DNA of 64,000 nucleotides from Aureimonas sp. AU20 (GTDB lineage Bacteria; Pseudomonadota; Alphaproteobacteria; Rhizobiales; Rhizobiaceae), in NCBI RefSeq assembly GCF_001442755.1, contig NZ_CP006367.1, positions 806,001 through 870,000 of the forward strand. The letters are read 5' to 3'. Made by a program: the position numbers and the translations under genes. A model generated the notes under the pieces. That model saw only the letters and a list, made by a program, of their open reading frames with translations. It searched no databases and had not been told where the DNA came from. This document shows positions 1 through 9,337 of the stretch, piece after piece. Position 1 is the first letter of the stretch, and each line of letters begins with the position of its first letter.

Positions 1-95
1 TGGAGGATATGGGCCTCGGCGACGCCGGGAAGCGCCAGCGCGAGCGCGGCGGCGATCAGGGCGGCGGATGCGAAACCGGAAAAATTGGGACGCAT
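1..95 (-). CDS. Secreted protein, N-terminal fragment (runs off window)
   Basis: Reading leftward from an ATG at 95 gives 31 codons that look like a classical Sec signal peptide: a short N-region, a run rich in Ala, Leu and Ile, then a likely AEA cleavage site followed by His. The rest lies outside the window, so the mature function is unknown. An in-frame GTG two codons upstream is an alternative start. No strong ribosome site is visible. Confidence 0.5.
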   Translation of the reverse strand, partial: MRPNFSGFASAALIAAALALALPGVAEAHIL

Positions 96-838
96 GGACA
101 CTCGCAAGAGTTTGGGCGCGGGCTGGTGAAAGCGCGGCGCGCCGGGATGCGATTCGGACAAAGGCCCGCCACCCTATCACGAGAAAGGGAGCGGCCCGTG
201 ACCTCGATTCCCGCCGATCGTGGCGGAAACGGGACGAAGGCTTGGGAGTCGGTTCGAAAACGCGGGCGGGATGGGCTTATGGGCCTGTTGCCTCGTCGCC
301 TCAGCGACAGGGCCTGGGCCTCGCCTATCGACATGCGCATCGGCTTGCATTTCCCGAGTTGAATGCCTCGTGGGCTGCGAGACGCTCTCTAATCCTCCGG
401 GCTGCCCTGATGCCGAACAGTCCTTGAAGGGGAACCTGCGGGTGGGAGCGTCACATCTTCACCGGTCCTCTCCTCGCGAAGGCCCGCTCTTTGGCCACAC
501 ATCCCGTCATAGGTCCGCCAACTCGCGAGGCGTCGGCTGGCGGGTCCTCCATGGTCGGCAGAGTCGCCAATGCGCTTTCGCTCCACTCCTCACCTCTCGA
601 CGCGCCTATCCCCCGCCCGCAAGTCCTCTTCTGCGCCCCAGAGCACCAGCTTGTTTTCGCCTCGGTCGAAAAATCCTTGGCAGCCCCGGCCGCGAAGGCG
701 CTATCAGGAGCGCCGTGACCGACAAGGGCGAAAGCCGAGTCGGTTTCAGGGCCGCAGAGGCGCTGCCCTTCGGGGCGGGACCTGTCCCGGTTCGCCGGCT
801 TCGAGCCCGAACGGCCGAGAGAAGAAACGGAGCGTCTT
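96..838. other. Stretch without a convincing gene
   Basis: About 740 bases between the leftward secreted-protein start and the rightward peptidase. Reading frames here are open only because of GC bias; their translations are Arg/Pro/Ala-rich and resemble no family I know. The start regions of both flanking genes face into it, so it should hold their promoters, but I could not place one with confidence. Confidence 0.4.
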
Positions 839-2146
839 GTGATCCTGTCCGACACCGTGATCCCCGGAATGCGCCTTCGCGACCATCGCGTCGCCGTGCC
901 GCTCGACTGGAGCCGGCCGGAGGGCGGGCCGACGATCGAGATCTTCGCGCGCGAGGTCGTGGACCCCTCGCGCGACCGCGAGGCCGATCTGCCCAGGCTC
1001 CTGTTTCTCCAGGGCGGGCCGGGCGGCAAGTCGCCGCGCCCGGCGGGCGGCGGGCCGTCCTGGCTGAAGGAGGCGCTGAAGACGCATCGCGTCATCCTGC
1101 TCGACCAGCGCGGAACGGGGCGCTCCAGCCGGATCGAAGGCGCCGACATGGCACGCTTCGCCGGCGCCGAGGCGGCGGCCGACCATCTCTGCCTGTTTCG
1201 CGCCGACAGCATCGTGCGCGACGCCGAGCATCTGCGCAAAACCGTCTTCGGCGGCGGCAAGTGGGAAACGCTCGGCCAGAGCTATGGCGGCTTCATCACC
1301 ATGAGCTACCTGTCCTTCGCGCCCGAAGGCCTGTCCGCCTGCTATGTGACGGGCGGCCTGCCGGGGCTTCGGACCGGGGCGGAGGAGGTCTATCGCCGCA
1401 CCTTCCCGAGGGCGCGAGAGAAGACCCGGCGCTATTACGAGCGCTACGAGGGGGACCGCGCGCTGGTCGGTCGCGTCGCGGATTTGCTGGAGGCCGATGA
1501 CGTGCGCCTGCCGGATGGCGACCGGCTCACCGCGCGCCGCCTTCAGATGCTGGGCTTCGACTTCGGCATGGGGCCGGGCTTCGAGAACGTCCATTGGCTC
1601 TTCGACGAGGCGTTTTCCGACAGCGGCCAAACGCGCCTGTCCGACCATTTCCTCGCCGCCGTCGAGGGACTGACCGGGTTCGCCGGCAACCCGCTCTATG
1701 CCGTCTTGCAGGAATGCATCTATGCGCAAGGGGAGGGGGCGACGGGCTGGGCGGCGGAGCGCGTGTCGCGTGCCCATCCCGACTTCGCGCCGGGCCATCG
1801 GCCGCTGCTCTTCCCCGGCGAGATGATCTATTCCTGGATGTTCGGCGAAATCCGCGCGCTGCGCCCTTTCCAGGCGGCGGCCGAGGCGCTGGCGGCCAAG
1901 ACCCACTATCCGCCGTTGGTGGACACGGCGCGCCTTGCCGCCAGCGACGTGCCGCTCGCGGCGGCGGTCTATTTCGACGATCTCTATGTCGATGCCGGGC
2001 TGTCGATCGAGACCGCCGCCGCGCTCGGCAATGCCCAAACCTGGATCACCAACGAATACGAACATGACGGGGTGCGCGCTTCGCCCGCCGTCTTCGCCCG
2101 CCTTCGCGACATGGTGCGCGATCGCGGCGGCCCGCTCGCTTCCTGA
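839..2146 (+). CDS. Alpha/beta hydrolase, S33 prolyl aminopeptidase family
   Basis: A 435-residue cytosolic serine hydrolase of the proline iminopeptidase type, expected to release N-terminal proline or other residues from small peptides. The oxyanion segment QGGPGG lies at 58-63, the DQRGTGRS strand at 89-96 and the nucleophile elbow GQSYGG at 146-151 with Ser148. A His near residue 409 in NEYEHDG completes the triad. Length fits the roughly 430-residue branch of the family. Start is GTG, with GGAG at 829-832 six bases upstream. The next gene is also a peptidase, so the pair may finish peptide breakdown. Exact substrate cannot be read from sequence. Confidence 0.85.
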   Translation: MILSDTVIPGMRLRDHRVAVPLDWSRPEGGPTIEIFAREVVDPSRDREADLPRLLFLQGGPGGKSPRPAGGGPSWLKEALKTHRVILLDQRGTGRSSRIEGADMARFAGAEAAADHLCLFRADSIVRDAEHLRKTVFGGGKWETLGQSYGGFITMSYLSFAPEGLSACYVTGGLPGLRTGAEEVYRRTFPRAREKTRRYYERYEGDRALVGRVADLLEADDVRLPDGDRLTARRLQMLGFDFGMGPGFENVHWLFDEAFSDSGQTRLSDHFLAAVEGLTGFAGNPLYAVLQECIYAQGEGATGWAAERVSRAHPDFAPGHRPLLFPGEMIYSWMFGEIRALRPFQAAAEALAAKTHYPPLVDTARLAASDVPLAAAVYFDDLYVDAGLSIETAAALGNAQTWITNEYEHDGVRASPAVFARLRDMVRDRGGPLAS

Positions 2147-2170
2147 CCCTTGGTCCCGACCCCTGGACGA

Positions 2171-3340
2171 ATGCCCATGCTTCCCTTTGCTTCCTGGTCC
2201 CACCCCGTTCCCCGCATCACCGAGGCCGAGCGCCTCGACCGGCTCCAGCGCCTGCGCGCGGCCATGGCGGCGGCGGGCGTCGCCGGCCTGCTGCTCGGGG
2301 CGACCGAGAGCCTTCGCTATTTCACCGGCTTCGTCTGGCACGCGAGCGAGCGCTTCTGCGGCGCGCTGGTGACGCGCGATCGCCTCGTCTATCTCGTGCC
2401 GGGCTTCGAGGTCTCGCGCTTCGAGACGCTGCCGCATCTGCCCGGCGACTGCGCGCCCTGGCAGGAGGACGAGGAGCCCGCCGCCCTGGTGGCCGACCTC
2501 GTCGGCCCCTCCGGCACGCTGGCGCTGGACGAGCAGATCCCGCTCTTCGTCTACCACCGGCTGGCTGGGGCGATGGGCACGGATCGCCTTCGCGACGGCG
2601 GCCCGCTCGTGTCGGCCTTGCGCATCCGCAAGTCGGCGGCCGAGATCGACCTGATCCGCCATGCGATGGGCATCACGCTGGAGGTGCAGGCGCGCGCGTT
2701 CGACGCCATGCGCCCCGGCGTGCGCGCCTCCGAGATCGTGGCGCTGATCGACGCCGAGCACCGCCGCATGGGCGCCGACGGTGGCTCGACCTTCGCCATC
2801 GTGTCCTTCGGCGCGGCGACGGCCCTGCCGCACGGGGCCGAGGGCGATCAGGTGCTGAGCGCGGGCGACCTCATCCTGGTGGACACGGGCTGCCGCCTCG
2901 ACGGCTACCATTCCGACCTCACCCGCACCTACATGATCGACGATCCCGAGCCGGAGATCGCCCGCATCTGGGCGATCGAGCGCGAGGCGCAGGAGGCGGT
3001 ATTCGCAGCCGCCCGGCCGGGCGTCGCCTGCTCGGCGCTGGACGAGGCGGCGCGACGGGTTCTTGCCGCGCACGGGCTCGGGCCGGACTACCATCTGCCC
3101 GGCCTGCCGCACCGGGCCGGCCACGGGCTCGGGCTGGAGATCCACGAGGCGCCCTATATCGTGCGCGGCAACGGCCGGGTTCTTGAGCCCGGCATGTGCT
3201 TCTCGATCGAACCGATGATCGTCCTGCCCGGCCGCTTCGGCATCCGGCTGGAGGATCATGCCCATGTGACACAGAGCGGCGCCGACTGGTTCACCCAGCC
3301 GCAGGCCTCGCTCACCGATCTCGGCGTGACGCGCGGCTGA
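2171..3340 (+). CDS. M24 family Xaa-Pro peptidase
   Basis: A 389-residue metallopeptidase of the pita-bread fold (aminopeptidase P / creatinase group) that would cleave Xaa-Pro bonds using two metal ions. All five metal ligands are visible: Asp238 and Asp249 in VDTGCRLDGYHSD, His318 in HRAGHGLGLEIHE, Glu347 in CFSIEPM and Glu361 in GIRLEDH. The N-terminal creatinase-like domain covers about residues 10-150. I chose the ATG at 2171; a TTG at 2150 is in frame but poorly placed. It starts 25 bases after the S33 peptidase and is probably co-transcribed. Creatinase or dimethylsulfoniopropionate-lyase-like relatives share this fold, so substrate is open. Confidence 0.85.
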   Translation: MPMLPFASWSHPVPRITEAERLDRLQRLRAAMAAAGVAGLLLGATESLRYFTGFVWHASERFCGALVTRDRLVYLVPGFEVSRFETLPHLPGDCAPWQEDEEPAALVADLVGPSGTLALDEQIPLFVYHRLAGAMGTDRLRDGGPLVSALRIRKSAAEIDLIRHAMGITLEVQARAFDAMRPGVRASEIVALIDAEHRRMGADGGSTFAIVSFGAATALPHGAEGDQVLSAGDLILVDTGCRLDGYHSDLTRTYMIDDPEPEIARIWAIEREAQEAVFAAARPGVACSALDEAARRVLAAHGLGPDYHLPGLPHRAGHGLGLEIHEAPYIVRGNGRVLEPGMCFSIEPMIVLPGRFGIRLEDHAHVTQSGADWFTQPQASLTDLGVTRG

Positions 3341-3404
3341 TCGGGGGAGGGCAGGGGGGCCGATCCCCCATGCCCGCCGCCGCTCTTGTCCAGCCCCATC
3401 AAAG

Positions 3405-3435
3405 CCCCCGCAACGGCGCGCTGCCGTTGCGGGGG
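3405..3435. terminator. Bidirectional hairpin terminator between convergent genes
   Basis: A perfect 13-base stem (3405-3417 with 3423-3435) closed by a five-base loop. It sits between the end of the M24 peptidase and the end of the leftward molybdenum subunit. There is no long T run on either side, so termination may be partly intrinsic. Confidence 0.7.
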
Positions 3436-3441
3436 AAAGCC

Positions 3442-5697
3442 TCAGTCGAGGAGGTCGGCCAGCGAGATCGGGAAGCGGCGGATGCGCTTGCCGGTCGCGT
3501 GCCAGATCGCGTTGGCGACGGCGCCGCCCGTGCCGGTGATGCCGATCTCGCCGACGCCCTTGATGCCGAGCGCGTTGACATGCGCGTCGTCCTCGTGAAC
3601 GAGGATCGTCTCCAGCGAGGGCACGTCGGCATTCACCGGGATGGGGTATTCCGCGAGATCCGCGTTCATCACGCGGCCCGAGCGGCGGTCCGTCACGGCG
3701 TGCTCGTGCAGCGCGAAGGAGACGCCCCAGATCATGCCGCCGAAGAGCTGGCTCTGCACCAGCTTCGGATTGATGACCCGCCCGGCCGCGAACGCCCCGA
3801 CGAGGCGCGTCGCGCGGATCTGGCCGAGATCGGGATCGACCTTCACCTCGGCGAAGACCGCGCCGTGGGCGTGCATGGCATAGGCCTCCTGCGCCGCGCC
3901 GTCGGCCGCCGCCTCGCCCTCGGCCTCGATCTTGGCGAGACCCGCCCGCTCCAGAATCGCGGTGTAGGGCTCGCCCCGGCTTTCGTCGTCCCGCCGCAGG
4001 AGCTTTCCCTCGCGCGCGATCGTGCCGACATTGCCGGCGCCATAGAGCGGCGAGCGCTCGTCGCTCACCGCGAGTTCGGCGAGCTTCTCGATCACGGCGA
4101 GGCCCGCCTTGTGCAGCGCCATGCCGGCCGTCGCCGTGTGGCCCGAGCCGCCGGCGATGCCGGCATCTGGCAGGTCCGACGTGCCGGCGCGGAACTCCAC
4201 CTCGTCCATGCCGAGGCCGATCGCGTCGGCGCCGATCTGGGCGAGCGCCGTCCAGGCGCCCTGGCCCATGTCGTGCGCGCCGGTCTCGATCAGCCCCGTG
4301 CCGTCGCGCCGGATCGTCGCACGCGCCTTGGCCTGGAACATCAGCGCCGGGAAGGTCGCTGTGCCCATGCCCCAGCCGACCAGCAGCCCCGCCTCGTCGC
4401 GCATCTGGCGGGCTTGCTGCGGCCGCTTCGACCAGCCGAAACGCTCCGCCCCCTGCCGGTAGCATTCGCGCAGGGCCTTGGAGGAGAAGGGCTTGCCGGA
4501 GATCGGCTCGACTTCGGCATAGTTCTTCAGGCGAAAGGCGAGCGGGTCCATGCCGGCGGCCTCGGCCGCCTCGTCGATGGCGCTTTCCAGCGCGATCGAG
4601 CCCGTCGCCTCGCCGGGCGCGCGCATGAAGAGCGGCGTGCCCGTGTCGAGGCGCACCACGTCGTAGCTCGTGCGGATGGCGGGACTGGCATAAAGCGTGT
4701 GGGCGACGTCGGCGGCCGGCTCGAAGAAGTCGTCGAACGTGCTGGAGGTGGTGCGCGTGTGGTTCTCGATCGCGGTGAAGCGACCGTCCTCCGCCATCCC
4801 CAGCCGAATGCGCTGGCGCGTCGGCGCGCGGTGGCCGACCGGGCCGAACATCTGCTCGCGGCGCAGCACGAGCTTCACCGGGCGGCCGGTGAGGCGGGCG
4901 GCGAGGATGCCGAGAATCTGCGGCCCTGCGGGAAAGCCCTTGGAGCCGAAGCCGCCGCCGAGGAACGGGCTGCGGATGCGGATGTTCTCCGGCGCAATGC
5001 CGAAGAGGCCGGCGATGCGCCCCTGCGCCATGGCGAGGCCCTGGCTCGGCATGTCGAGCGAGAGCGTGTCGCCGTCCCATTGCGCCACGACGCAATGGGG
5101 CTCCATGGCGTTGTGATATTGCGCGGGGGTTTCATAGGTCGCGTCCACCCGCCGCGCGGCTGAGGCGAGGCCGGATTCGACATCGCCCGTTTCGGCGAAG
5201 GCTGGGTTGCCGACGCCGACCGACTGCGGCGCGAAGCTCTCCGCCCCGTCGAGTCCGGTGCGGGCGGGCTCCGCCTCGTAGCGGGGCGCGAGCAGCATCG
5301 CGCCCTCGGTGGCCGCTTCCAGCGTTTCGGCGATCACCACGGCAATCGGCTGGGTGGGGTAGCGCACGCGGTCGTTCTGCAGGAGGTCCAGCCGGAACAT
5401 GAACGGATTGGACTTCTCGTCGGGGTCGGTGGCCAGCGCCGGCCGGTTGGCGCCGGTCATCACCTCGACCACGCCGGGATGGGCGCGCGCCGCCGCCTCG
5501 TCCAGAAAGGTGACCCGGCCGCGCGCGATCGTGCTGGTCGCCACCACGGCATAGAGCATGCCTTCGGGATGGTTGTCGGCGGCATAGGTCGCCGCGCCCG
5601 TCACCTTCAACACGCCGTCGCGCCGGGTCAGCGGCTGGCCGATATTGGAGCCGTGCCGGGCCCGGCGGCCGCTTTCGCTCAAGAGGGTCTCAGACAT
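3442..5697 (-). CDS. Aldehyde oxidoreductase, molybdenum-cofactor subunit
   Basis: A 751-residue large subunit of the xanthine dehydrogenase family that holds the molybdopterin cytosine dinucleotide cofactor and oxidises aldehydes or N-heterocycles. The C-terminal GVGEIG carries the conserved catalytic glutamate near residue 717, and glycine-rich cofactor loops such as [12 protein letters not shown] occur in the middle. Length matches PaoC/YagR-type subunits. I place the start at the ATG of MSETLLSE; an upstream ATG nine codons earlier lies within the preceding gene. It overlaps the FAD subunit by eight bases and is the last gene of a three-subunit operon. No export signal is present. Substrate is not determined by sequence. 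Confidence 0.9.
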   Translation of the reverse strand: MSETLLSESGRRARHGSNIGQPLTRRDGVLKVTGAATYAADNHPEGMLYAVVATSTIARGRVTFLDEAAARAHPGVVEVMTGANRPALATDPDEKSNPFMFRLDLLQNDRVRYPTQPIAVVIAETLEAATEGAMLLAPRYEAEPARTGLDGAESFAPQSVGVGNPAFAETGDVESGLASAARRVDATYETPAQYHNAMEPHCVVAQWDGDTLSLDMPSQGLAMAQGRIAGLFGIAPENIRIRSPFLGGGFGSKGFPAGPQILGILAARLTGRPVKLVLRREQMFGPVGHRAPTRQRIRLGMAEDGRFTAIENHTRTTSSTFDDFFEPAADVAHTLYASPAIRTSYDVVRLDTGTPLFMRAPGEATGSIALESAIDEAAEAAGMDPLAFRLKNYAEVEPISGKPFSSKALRECYRQGAERFGWSKRPQQARQMRDEAGLLVGWGMGTATFPALMFQAKARATIRRDGTGLIETGAHDMGQGAWTALAQIGADAIGLGMDEVEFRAGTSDLPDAGIAGGSGHTATAGMALHKAGLAVIEKLAELAVSDERSPLYGAGNVGTIAREGKLLRRDDESRGEPYTAILERAGLAKIEAEGEAAADGAAQEAYAMHAHGAVFAEVKVDPDLGQIRATRLVGAFAAGRVINPKLVQSQLFGGMIWGVSFALHEHAVTDRRSGRVMNADLAEYPIPVNADVPSLETILVHEDDAHVNALGIKGVGEIGITGTGGAVANAIWHATGKRIRRFPISLADLLD

Positions 5698-6748
5698 GGA
5701 CGACACCTGCGGGAAGGGGAGCAAAGGGGGAGGCCGGCAGGGCGGGCAAGCGCTTCGGCGTGCCGGCGGCGGCCATGGTGAGCGCCCGCACCACGATGCG
5801 TCGGGCGAGCTCGATCTTGAAGGCGTTGTCGCCGGAGGGGCGGGCCTCGGCCAGCGCCGCCTCGGCCACGCGGGCGAAGAGCTCGCGACCCGGCGATTGG
5901 CCAGCGAGCAGCGCTTCGGCTGCCTCCGCCCGCCAGGGCTTCAGCGCCACGCCGCCGAGCGCGAGGCGGCCCGAGCGGATCGTACCGCCCTCCATCTCCA
6001 GCATGGCGGCGGCCGAGACCACGGCGAAGGCATAGGAGGTGCGCTCGCGCACCTTGAGATAGCGCGAATGGGCGGCGAAGCGCCCGGCCTCGGGCGGCAG
6101 GGTGAGGGCGAGGATCATCTCGCCCGGCGCCAGCACGGTTTCGCGCTCTGGCGTCTCGCCGGGCAGGAGGTGGAAGTCGGCGAGCGGAACCGTGCGCCGC
6201 CCGCTCGGCCCCTCGATCTCCACCAGGGCGCCCAGCGCCGCCAGCGGCACGCAGAAGTCGGACGGGTGCGTCGCGATGCAGCTTTCGCTCCAGCCAAGCA
6301 CGGCATGGGAGCGGTTTTCGCCCTCCCGCGCGTCGCAGCCGCTGCCGGGCTCGCGCTTGTTGCAGGCGCTGGCCGTGTCGTAGAAATAGCGGCAGCGCGT
6401 GCGCTGGAGGAGATTGCCGCCGGCGGTGGCGACATTGCGCAGCTGCGCCGAGGCGCCCGACAGAAGCGCTTCCGCCACGGCCGGATAGAGCCGGGCGAAG
6501 TCGGGATGGTGGCCGAGATCGGCGTTGCGCACCAGCGCGCCGATCCGCATTCCGCCGCCCGGCAGCGCCTCGACGGCGGAGAGCCCCTCCAGATGCGTGA
6601 TGTCGACGAGGCGACCGGGCCGCGTGATGCCGCCTTTCATCAGATCGAGAAGATTGGTGCCGGCGGCGAGATAGGCCGCGCCGGGCTCGGCCGCCGCCAC
6701 GACTGCCTCGGCCACGCTTTGCGGGCGCACATAGTCGAACCGGTTCAT
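5690..6748 (-). CDS. Aldehyde oxidoreductase, FAD and [4Fe-4S] subunit
   Basis: A 352-residue FAD-binding middle subunit that passes electrons from the iron-sulfur subunit to the acceptor. The flavin loop [13 protein letters not shown] is at 28-40 and the second flavin motif ATAGGN at 107-112. Cys119, Cys129, Cys138 and Cys157 follow the spacing of the extra [4Fe-4S] cluster known from PaoB and 4-hydroxybenzoyl-CoA reductase, with the [10 protein letters not shown] segment clearly recognisable. That places the enzyme in the PaoABC (YagTSR) branch rather than classical xanthine dehydrogenases. ATG at 6748 overlaps the previous stop by four bases, indicating translational coupling. Confidence 0.9.
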   Translation of the reverse strand: MNRFDYVRPQSVAEAVVAAAEPGAAYLAAGTNLLDLMKGGITRPGRLVDITHLEGLSAVEALPGGGMRIGALVRNADLGHHPDFARLYPAVAEALLSGASAQLRNVATAGGNLLQRTRCRYFYDTASACNKREPGSGCDAREGENRSHAVLGWSESCIATHPSDFCVPLAALGALVEIEGPSGRRTVPLADFHLLPGETPERETVLAPGEMILALTLPPEAGRFAAHSRYLKVRERTSYAFAVVSAAAMLEMEGGTIRSGRLALGGVALKPWRAEAAEALLAGQSPGRELFARVAEAALAEARPSGDNAFKIELARRIVVRALTMAAAGTPKRLPALPASPFAPLPAGVVHV

Positions 6749-7245
6749 GCCGCCTTCTCCCGCTCGGATTCGGCCAGGGTGGCTTGCGCCTCCAGCACCG
6801 CCTCGGTGATGCCGGCATAAGCGCCGCAGCGGCAGAGATTGCCGCTCATGCCCTCGCGCACCCGCTCGGGATCGTCGCCTGCCTGGCCCTCGTTGATGAG
6901 GCCCACCGCGCTCATGATCTGGCCGGGCGTGCAGTAGCCGCACTGGAACCCGTCATGCGCGATGAAGGCCGCCTGAACGGGGTGCAGCGCGCCGTCGGGC
7001 GCGGCCAGACCCTCGATCGTGGTGATCTCCGCGCCGTCGAGGCTGAGCGCCAGCGACAGGCAGGAATTGATCCGCCGGCCATCGACCAGAACGGTGCAGG
7101 CCCCGCACTGGCCGCGATCGCAGCCCTTCTTGGTGCCGGTGAGGTCGAGGCGCTCGCGCAGGAGATCGAGCAGCGTCACGCGCGGATCGTCGATCTCGAT
7201 CGCCCGCCTTTCGCCGTTGATCGTCAAATGGATGGTCGGGTTCAT
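6745..7245 (-). CDS. Aldehyde oxidoreductase, [2Fe-2S] subunit
   Basis: A 166-residue small subunit with two [2Fe-2S] clusters. The plant-ferredoxin-like set is Cys42, Cys47, Cys50 and Cys62; the C-terminal set is Cys102, Cys105, Cys138 and Cys140 (CGYC and CRC). It is the first gene of the operon, in the order FeS, FAD, Mo. E. coli PaoA carries a Tat leader, but this protein starts directly with the ferredoxin domain, so the complex is probably cytoplasmic. The promoter with an embedded palindrome at 7392-7419 lies about 150 bases upstream. Confidence 0.9.
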   Translation of the reverse strand: MNPTIHLTINGERRAIEIDDPRVTLLDLLRERLDLTGTKKGCDRGQCGACTVLVDGRRINSCLSLALSLDGAEITTIEGLAAPDGALHPVQAAFIAHDGFQCGYCTPGQIMSAVGLINEGQAGDDPERVREGMSGNLCRCGAYAGITEAVLEAQATLAESEREKAA

Positions 7246-7391
7246 GCTGTCCCCCGTTCAGTGATATGTCGATGCGAAAATTCGAGGACGCGCCGCTGCC
7301 GCAGGATCGGGCGGGAGGGGCGGATCGTTGCGAAGGGCGGAAGCGGAAGCGGGGTGTCTGACTTTAGCCCTCGGTCCGCCCATGCCATCAG

Positions 7392-7419
7392 ATTATACGG
7401 AGGCATCCTCCGTTTTCAA
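7392..7419 (-). promoter_or_regulatory. Promoter of the aldehyde oxidoreductase operon with embedded operator
   Basis: On the minus strand TTGAAA (7419-7414) and a perfect TATAAT (7397-7392) are separated by exactly 16 bases. The spacer plus one base is a 17-bp palindrome at 7397-7413, ACGGAGG-CAT-CCTCCGT, with perfect 7-base arms. It lies 32 bases before the start of the divergent TetR gene, so that repressor is the obvious ligand (inference). A dimer bound there would block RNA polymerase directly. Confidence 0.8.
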
Positions 7420-7444
7420 GAGTCGAGGAGTTCTAAACAAGGAA

Positions 7445-8041
7445 ATGGTCTGCGAGGCGAACAAGGCAACGCGAAAACCCCGCGCGGATTCGCTCAAGAA
7501 CCGCGAGCGGCTGCTCGTGGCCGCGGCGGAGGTGTTTCGCGCCGGCGGGGCGGGGGCGAGCCTCGAGGCTGTGGCGCGCACGGCGGGCGTCGGCATCGGC
7601 ACGCTCTATCGCCATTTCCCGACGCGCGAAGCCCTGTTCGAGGCGGTCTACCGCCGCGAGATCGACCAGCTCTCCCTTTTGGCCGAGACGCTGGCGAGGG
7701 ACGAGGCGCCGGTGCCGGCTCTGCGGCGCTGGCTCCATGCCGGGGTCGGCATGGTGGCGACCAAGCGCGGCATGCTGTCCGCGCTCGCCATCGCCATGGA
7801 CGGCGCCACCGATCTCCAGGCCTATTCGCTCCAGCATCTGACGCGCGCCATCGCCCTGCTACTGGCCCGCGCCGTCGCTTCCGGCGCGATCCGCCGTGAC
7901 ATCGGCCCCGAGGACCTGCTGCAGACGCTGATCGGCCTTTGCCTCATGGGCAAGCAGCCGGGCGGGGAGGCGGGCACGATCCGGCTGATCGACGTGTTCG
8001 TGGACGGGCTTCACGTGTCGGCGGAGGGCGGCAGGGCCTAG
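7445..8041 (+). CDS. TetR/AcrR family transcriptional regulator
   Basis: A 198-residue regulator with the TetR helix-turn-helix at about 39-58, ending in the typical GTLYRHFPTREALFEAVY segment, followed by an all-helical ligand domain. It is divergent from the aldehyde oxidoreductase operon, and the 17-bp palindrome sits just upstream of its start, so it probably represses the operon and itself until an aldehyde or related ligand binds. ATG 7445 is chosen because the domain begins soon after; an AAGG-like ribosome site is unusually close, so the start is less certain. Longer starts upstream would run through the operator. Confidence 0.85.
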   Translation: MVCEANKATRKPRADSLKNRERLLVAAAEVFRAGGAGASLEAVARTAGVGIGTLYRHFPTREALFEAVYRREIDQLSLLAETLARDEAPVPALRRWLHAGVGMVATKRGMLSALAIAMDGATDLQAYSLQHLTRAIALLLARAVASGAIRRDIGPEDLLQTLIGLCLMGKQPGGEAGTIRLIDVFVDGLHVSAEGGRA

Positions 8042-8155
8042 GGCCGGTCGATTGCCACTTGCCGCCTACCGCCCGGCGAGGGCCCGCTCCCGGCATCTGT
8101 CTTCCCGTCTCGCCCGGCGGAAAGGGACTGGCGGACATTGCCTGATGGAAATTGA

Positions 8156-8184
8156 TTGACGTCTGTCAGCGCGCCTCCGATAGT
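8156..8184 (+). promoter_or_regulatory. Promoter upstream of the LacI-type gene
   Basis: TTGACG at 8156-8161 and GATAGT at 8179-8184 are spaced by 17 bases, a good sigma-70 match. A small palindrome TGAC-GTCT-GTCA (8157-8168) overlaps the -35 box and could be an autoregulatory site. The LacI start codon follows 21 bases after the -10 box. Confidence 0.6.
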
Positions 8185-8205
8185 CCGGTCGGGAGGAAAT
8201 CATCC

Positions 8206-9312
8206 ATGCGAAGCCCCACGTTGCACGACGTGGCGCGCAGCGCTGGTGTCAGCTATTCGACCGCCGACCGCGTTCTGAATGGACGTGGCGGTGTGGCGGA
8301 GAAGTCTGCCCTGCGCGTCCGGCACGCCATCGAGGCGCTCGGCTATGTCCGGGACATCCATGCCGCGAATCTGTCGCGCCGGCGCAGCTATCGCTTCCGT
8401 TTCTTCCTGCCGCGCGGCGACCATGGCTTCTTCTCCGTGCTGCGCGAGACGCTGGAGCGCGAGGCCGGCGCCCGCGCCGCCGAGCGGCTCGACGTCACCT
8501 GCCGCGACGTGCCGGCGCTGGACGCCAAGGCCCTGGCCGAGGAGCTGAGCCGTATCGAGGCGGGGGACTGCGACTGCGCCGCCGTGGTCGGCGCCGATTC
8601 GCCCTATCTGACGGCCGCGATCGCGCGGCTCCGGTCCATCGGCGTTCCCGTGGTCACGCTGGTTTCCGACACGGCGGACGAGGTTCGCAGCCTTTATGTC
8701 GGCATCAACAACCGCATGGCCGGGCGCACCGCCGGCCGGCTGATGCGCATGGCCCACCGCGCTAGGGCGGGCCGCATCCTCATCGTTCTCGGATCGCTCA
8801 GTGCGCGGGACCATCGCGACCGGCTGGAGGGCGCGCGCGAGATCATGCAGGCGCCCGGCTCGAAGCTCGACCTCCTGCCGCCGATCGAGGTGCGGGACCG
8901 GCCCGAAACCATGCGCGAGCGCCTGGGAGAGGCGCTGCGGCAGGATTCGGGGATCACCGGCCTCTACTCGATCGGCGCCGGCAACCGCGCCCTGGTCGGG
9001 CTGTTCGAGGGGCTGGAGGGGCCGCGCCCCTTCGCCGTGCTGCACGAGCTGACGCCGCTCAGCCGCGCCGCACTGGAGGGCGACCTGATCGACGCGGTGA
9101 TCGACCAGAAGCCGGCCGAGGAGATCGCCCGCGCGCTGGACGCCATGCGCGCCATCGCGGACGGCCGGCCGCCGCCGCCGACCGACATCGTGCCCACGAT
9201 CTATCTCAAGGATAATCTTCCCGGCGCCGGCCGGGGGGGTAATCTTCCCGGCACCGGCCGGGGGGCAATCTGCCCGGCGCCGGCCGGCCGGCGTCTTGGG
9301 CAAGCGACTTAA
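8206..9312 (+). CDS. LacI family transcriptional regulator with repeat-derived tail
   Basis: A 368-residue sugar-responsive regulator. The HTH is at about 5-25 (TLHDVARSAGVSYSTADRVL) and is followed by a hinge and a periplasmic-binding-protein-like effector domain. GGAGG at 8192-8196 precedes the ATG. The family normally ends soon after a YLKDNLP-like strand, which is present here, but the frame then runs about 30 residues through tandem GC-rich repeats at 9214-9291 and overlaps nothing conserved. It heads an operon with a TIM-barrel isomerase, a Gfo/Idh/MocA enzyme and a sugar ABC importer and probably controls it. Confidence 0.9.
   Translation: MRSPTLHDVARSAGVSYSTADRVLNGRGGVAEKSALRVRHAIEALGYVRDIHAANLSRRRSYRFRFFLPRGDHGFFSVLRETLEREAGARAAERLDVTCRDVPALDAKALAEELSRIEAGDCDCAAVVGADSPYLTAAIARLRSIGVPVVTLVSDTADEVRSLYVGINNRMAGRTAGRLMRMAHRARAGRILIVLGSLSARDHRDRLEGAREIMQAPGSKLDLLPPIEVRDRPETMRERLGEALRQDSGITGLYSIGAGNRALVGLFEGLEGPRPFAVLHELTPLSRAALEGDLIDAVIDQKPAEEIARALDAMRAIADGRPPPPTDIVPTIYLKDNLPGAGRGGNLPGTGRGAICPAPAGRRLGQAT
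9214..9291. repeat. Tandem 26-27 bp GC-rich repeat, about three copies
   Basis: Units begin at 9214, 9241 and 9267 with AATCTTCCCGGC or close variants and contain a CCGGCGCCGG-type core that can fold. The array lies in the 3' end of the LacI gene, extends its C-terminus, and leaves only a short gap to the next gene. Unequal unit lengths of 27, 26 and about 25 bases suggest slippage. Confidence 0.8.
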
Positions 9313-9337
9313 CGACAGGCATCACGGGGAGAACGGG

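Noticed and set aside
746..5095. Very long minus-strand open frame of about 1449 codons
   Set aside because: It is the antisense shadow of the S33, M24 and molybdenum subunit genes; its translation is Arg/His/Gly-rich with no recognisable domain.
3196..5163. 655-residue plus-strand open frame
   Set aside because: It overlaps the molybdenum subunit in antisense and has low-complexity Arg/Ala composition.
9214..9291. CRISPR-like array
   Set aside because: Units are adjacent without unique spacers and number only three; this is a simple tandem repeat inside a coding region.
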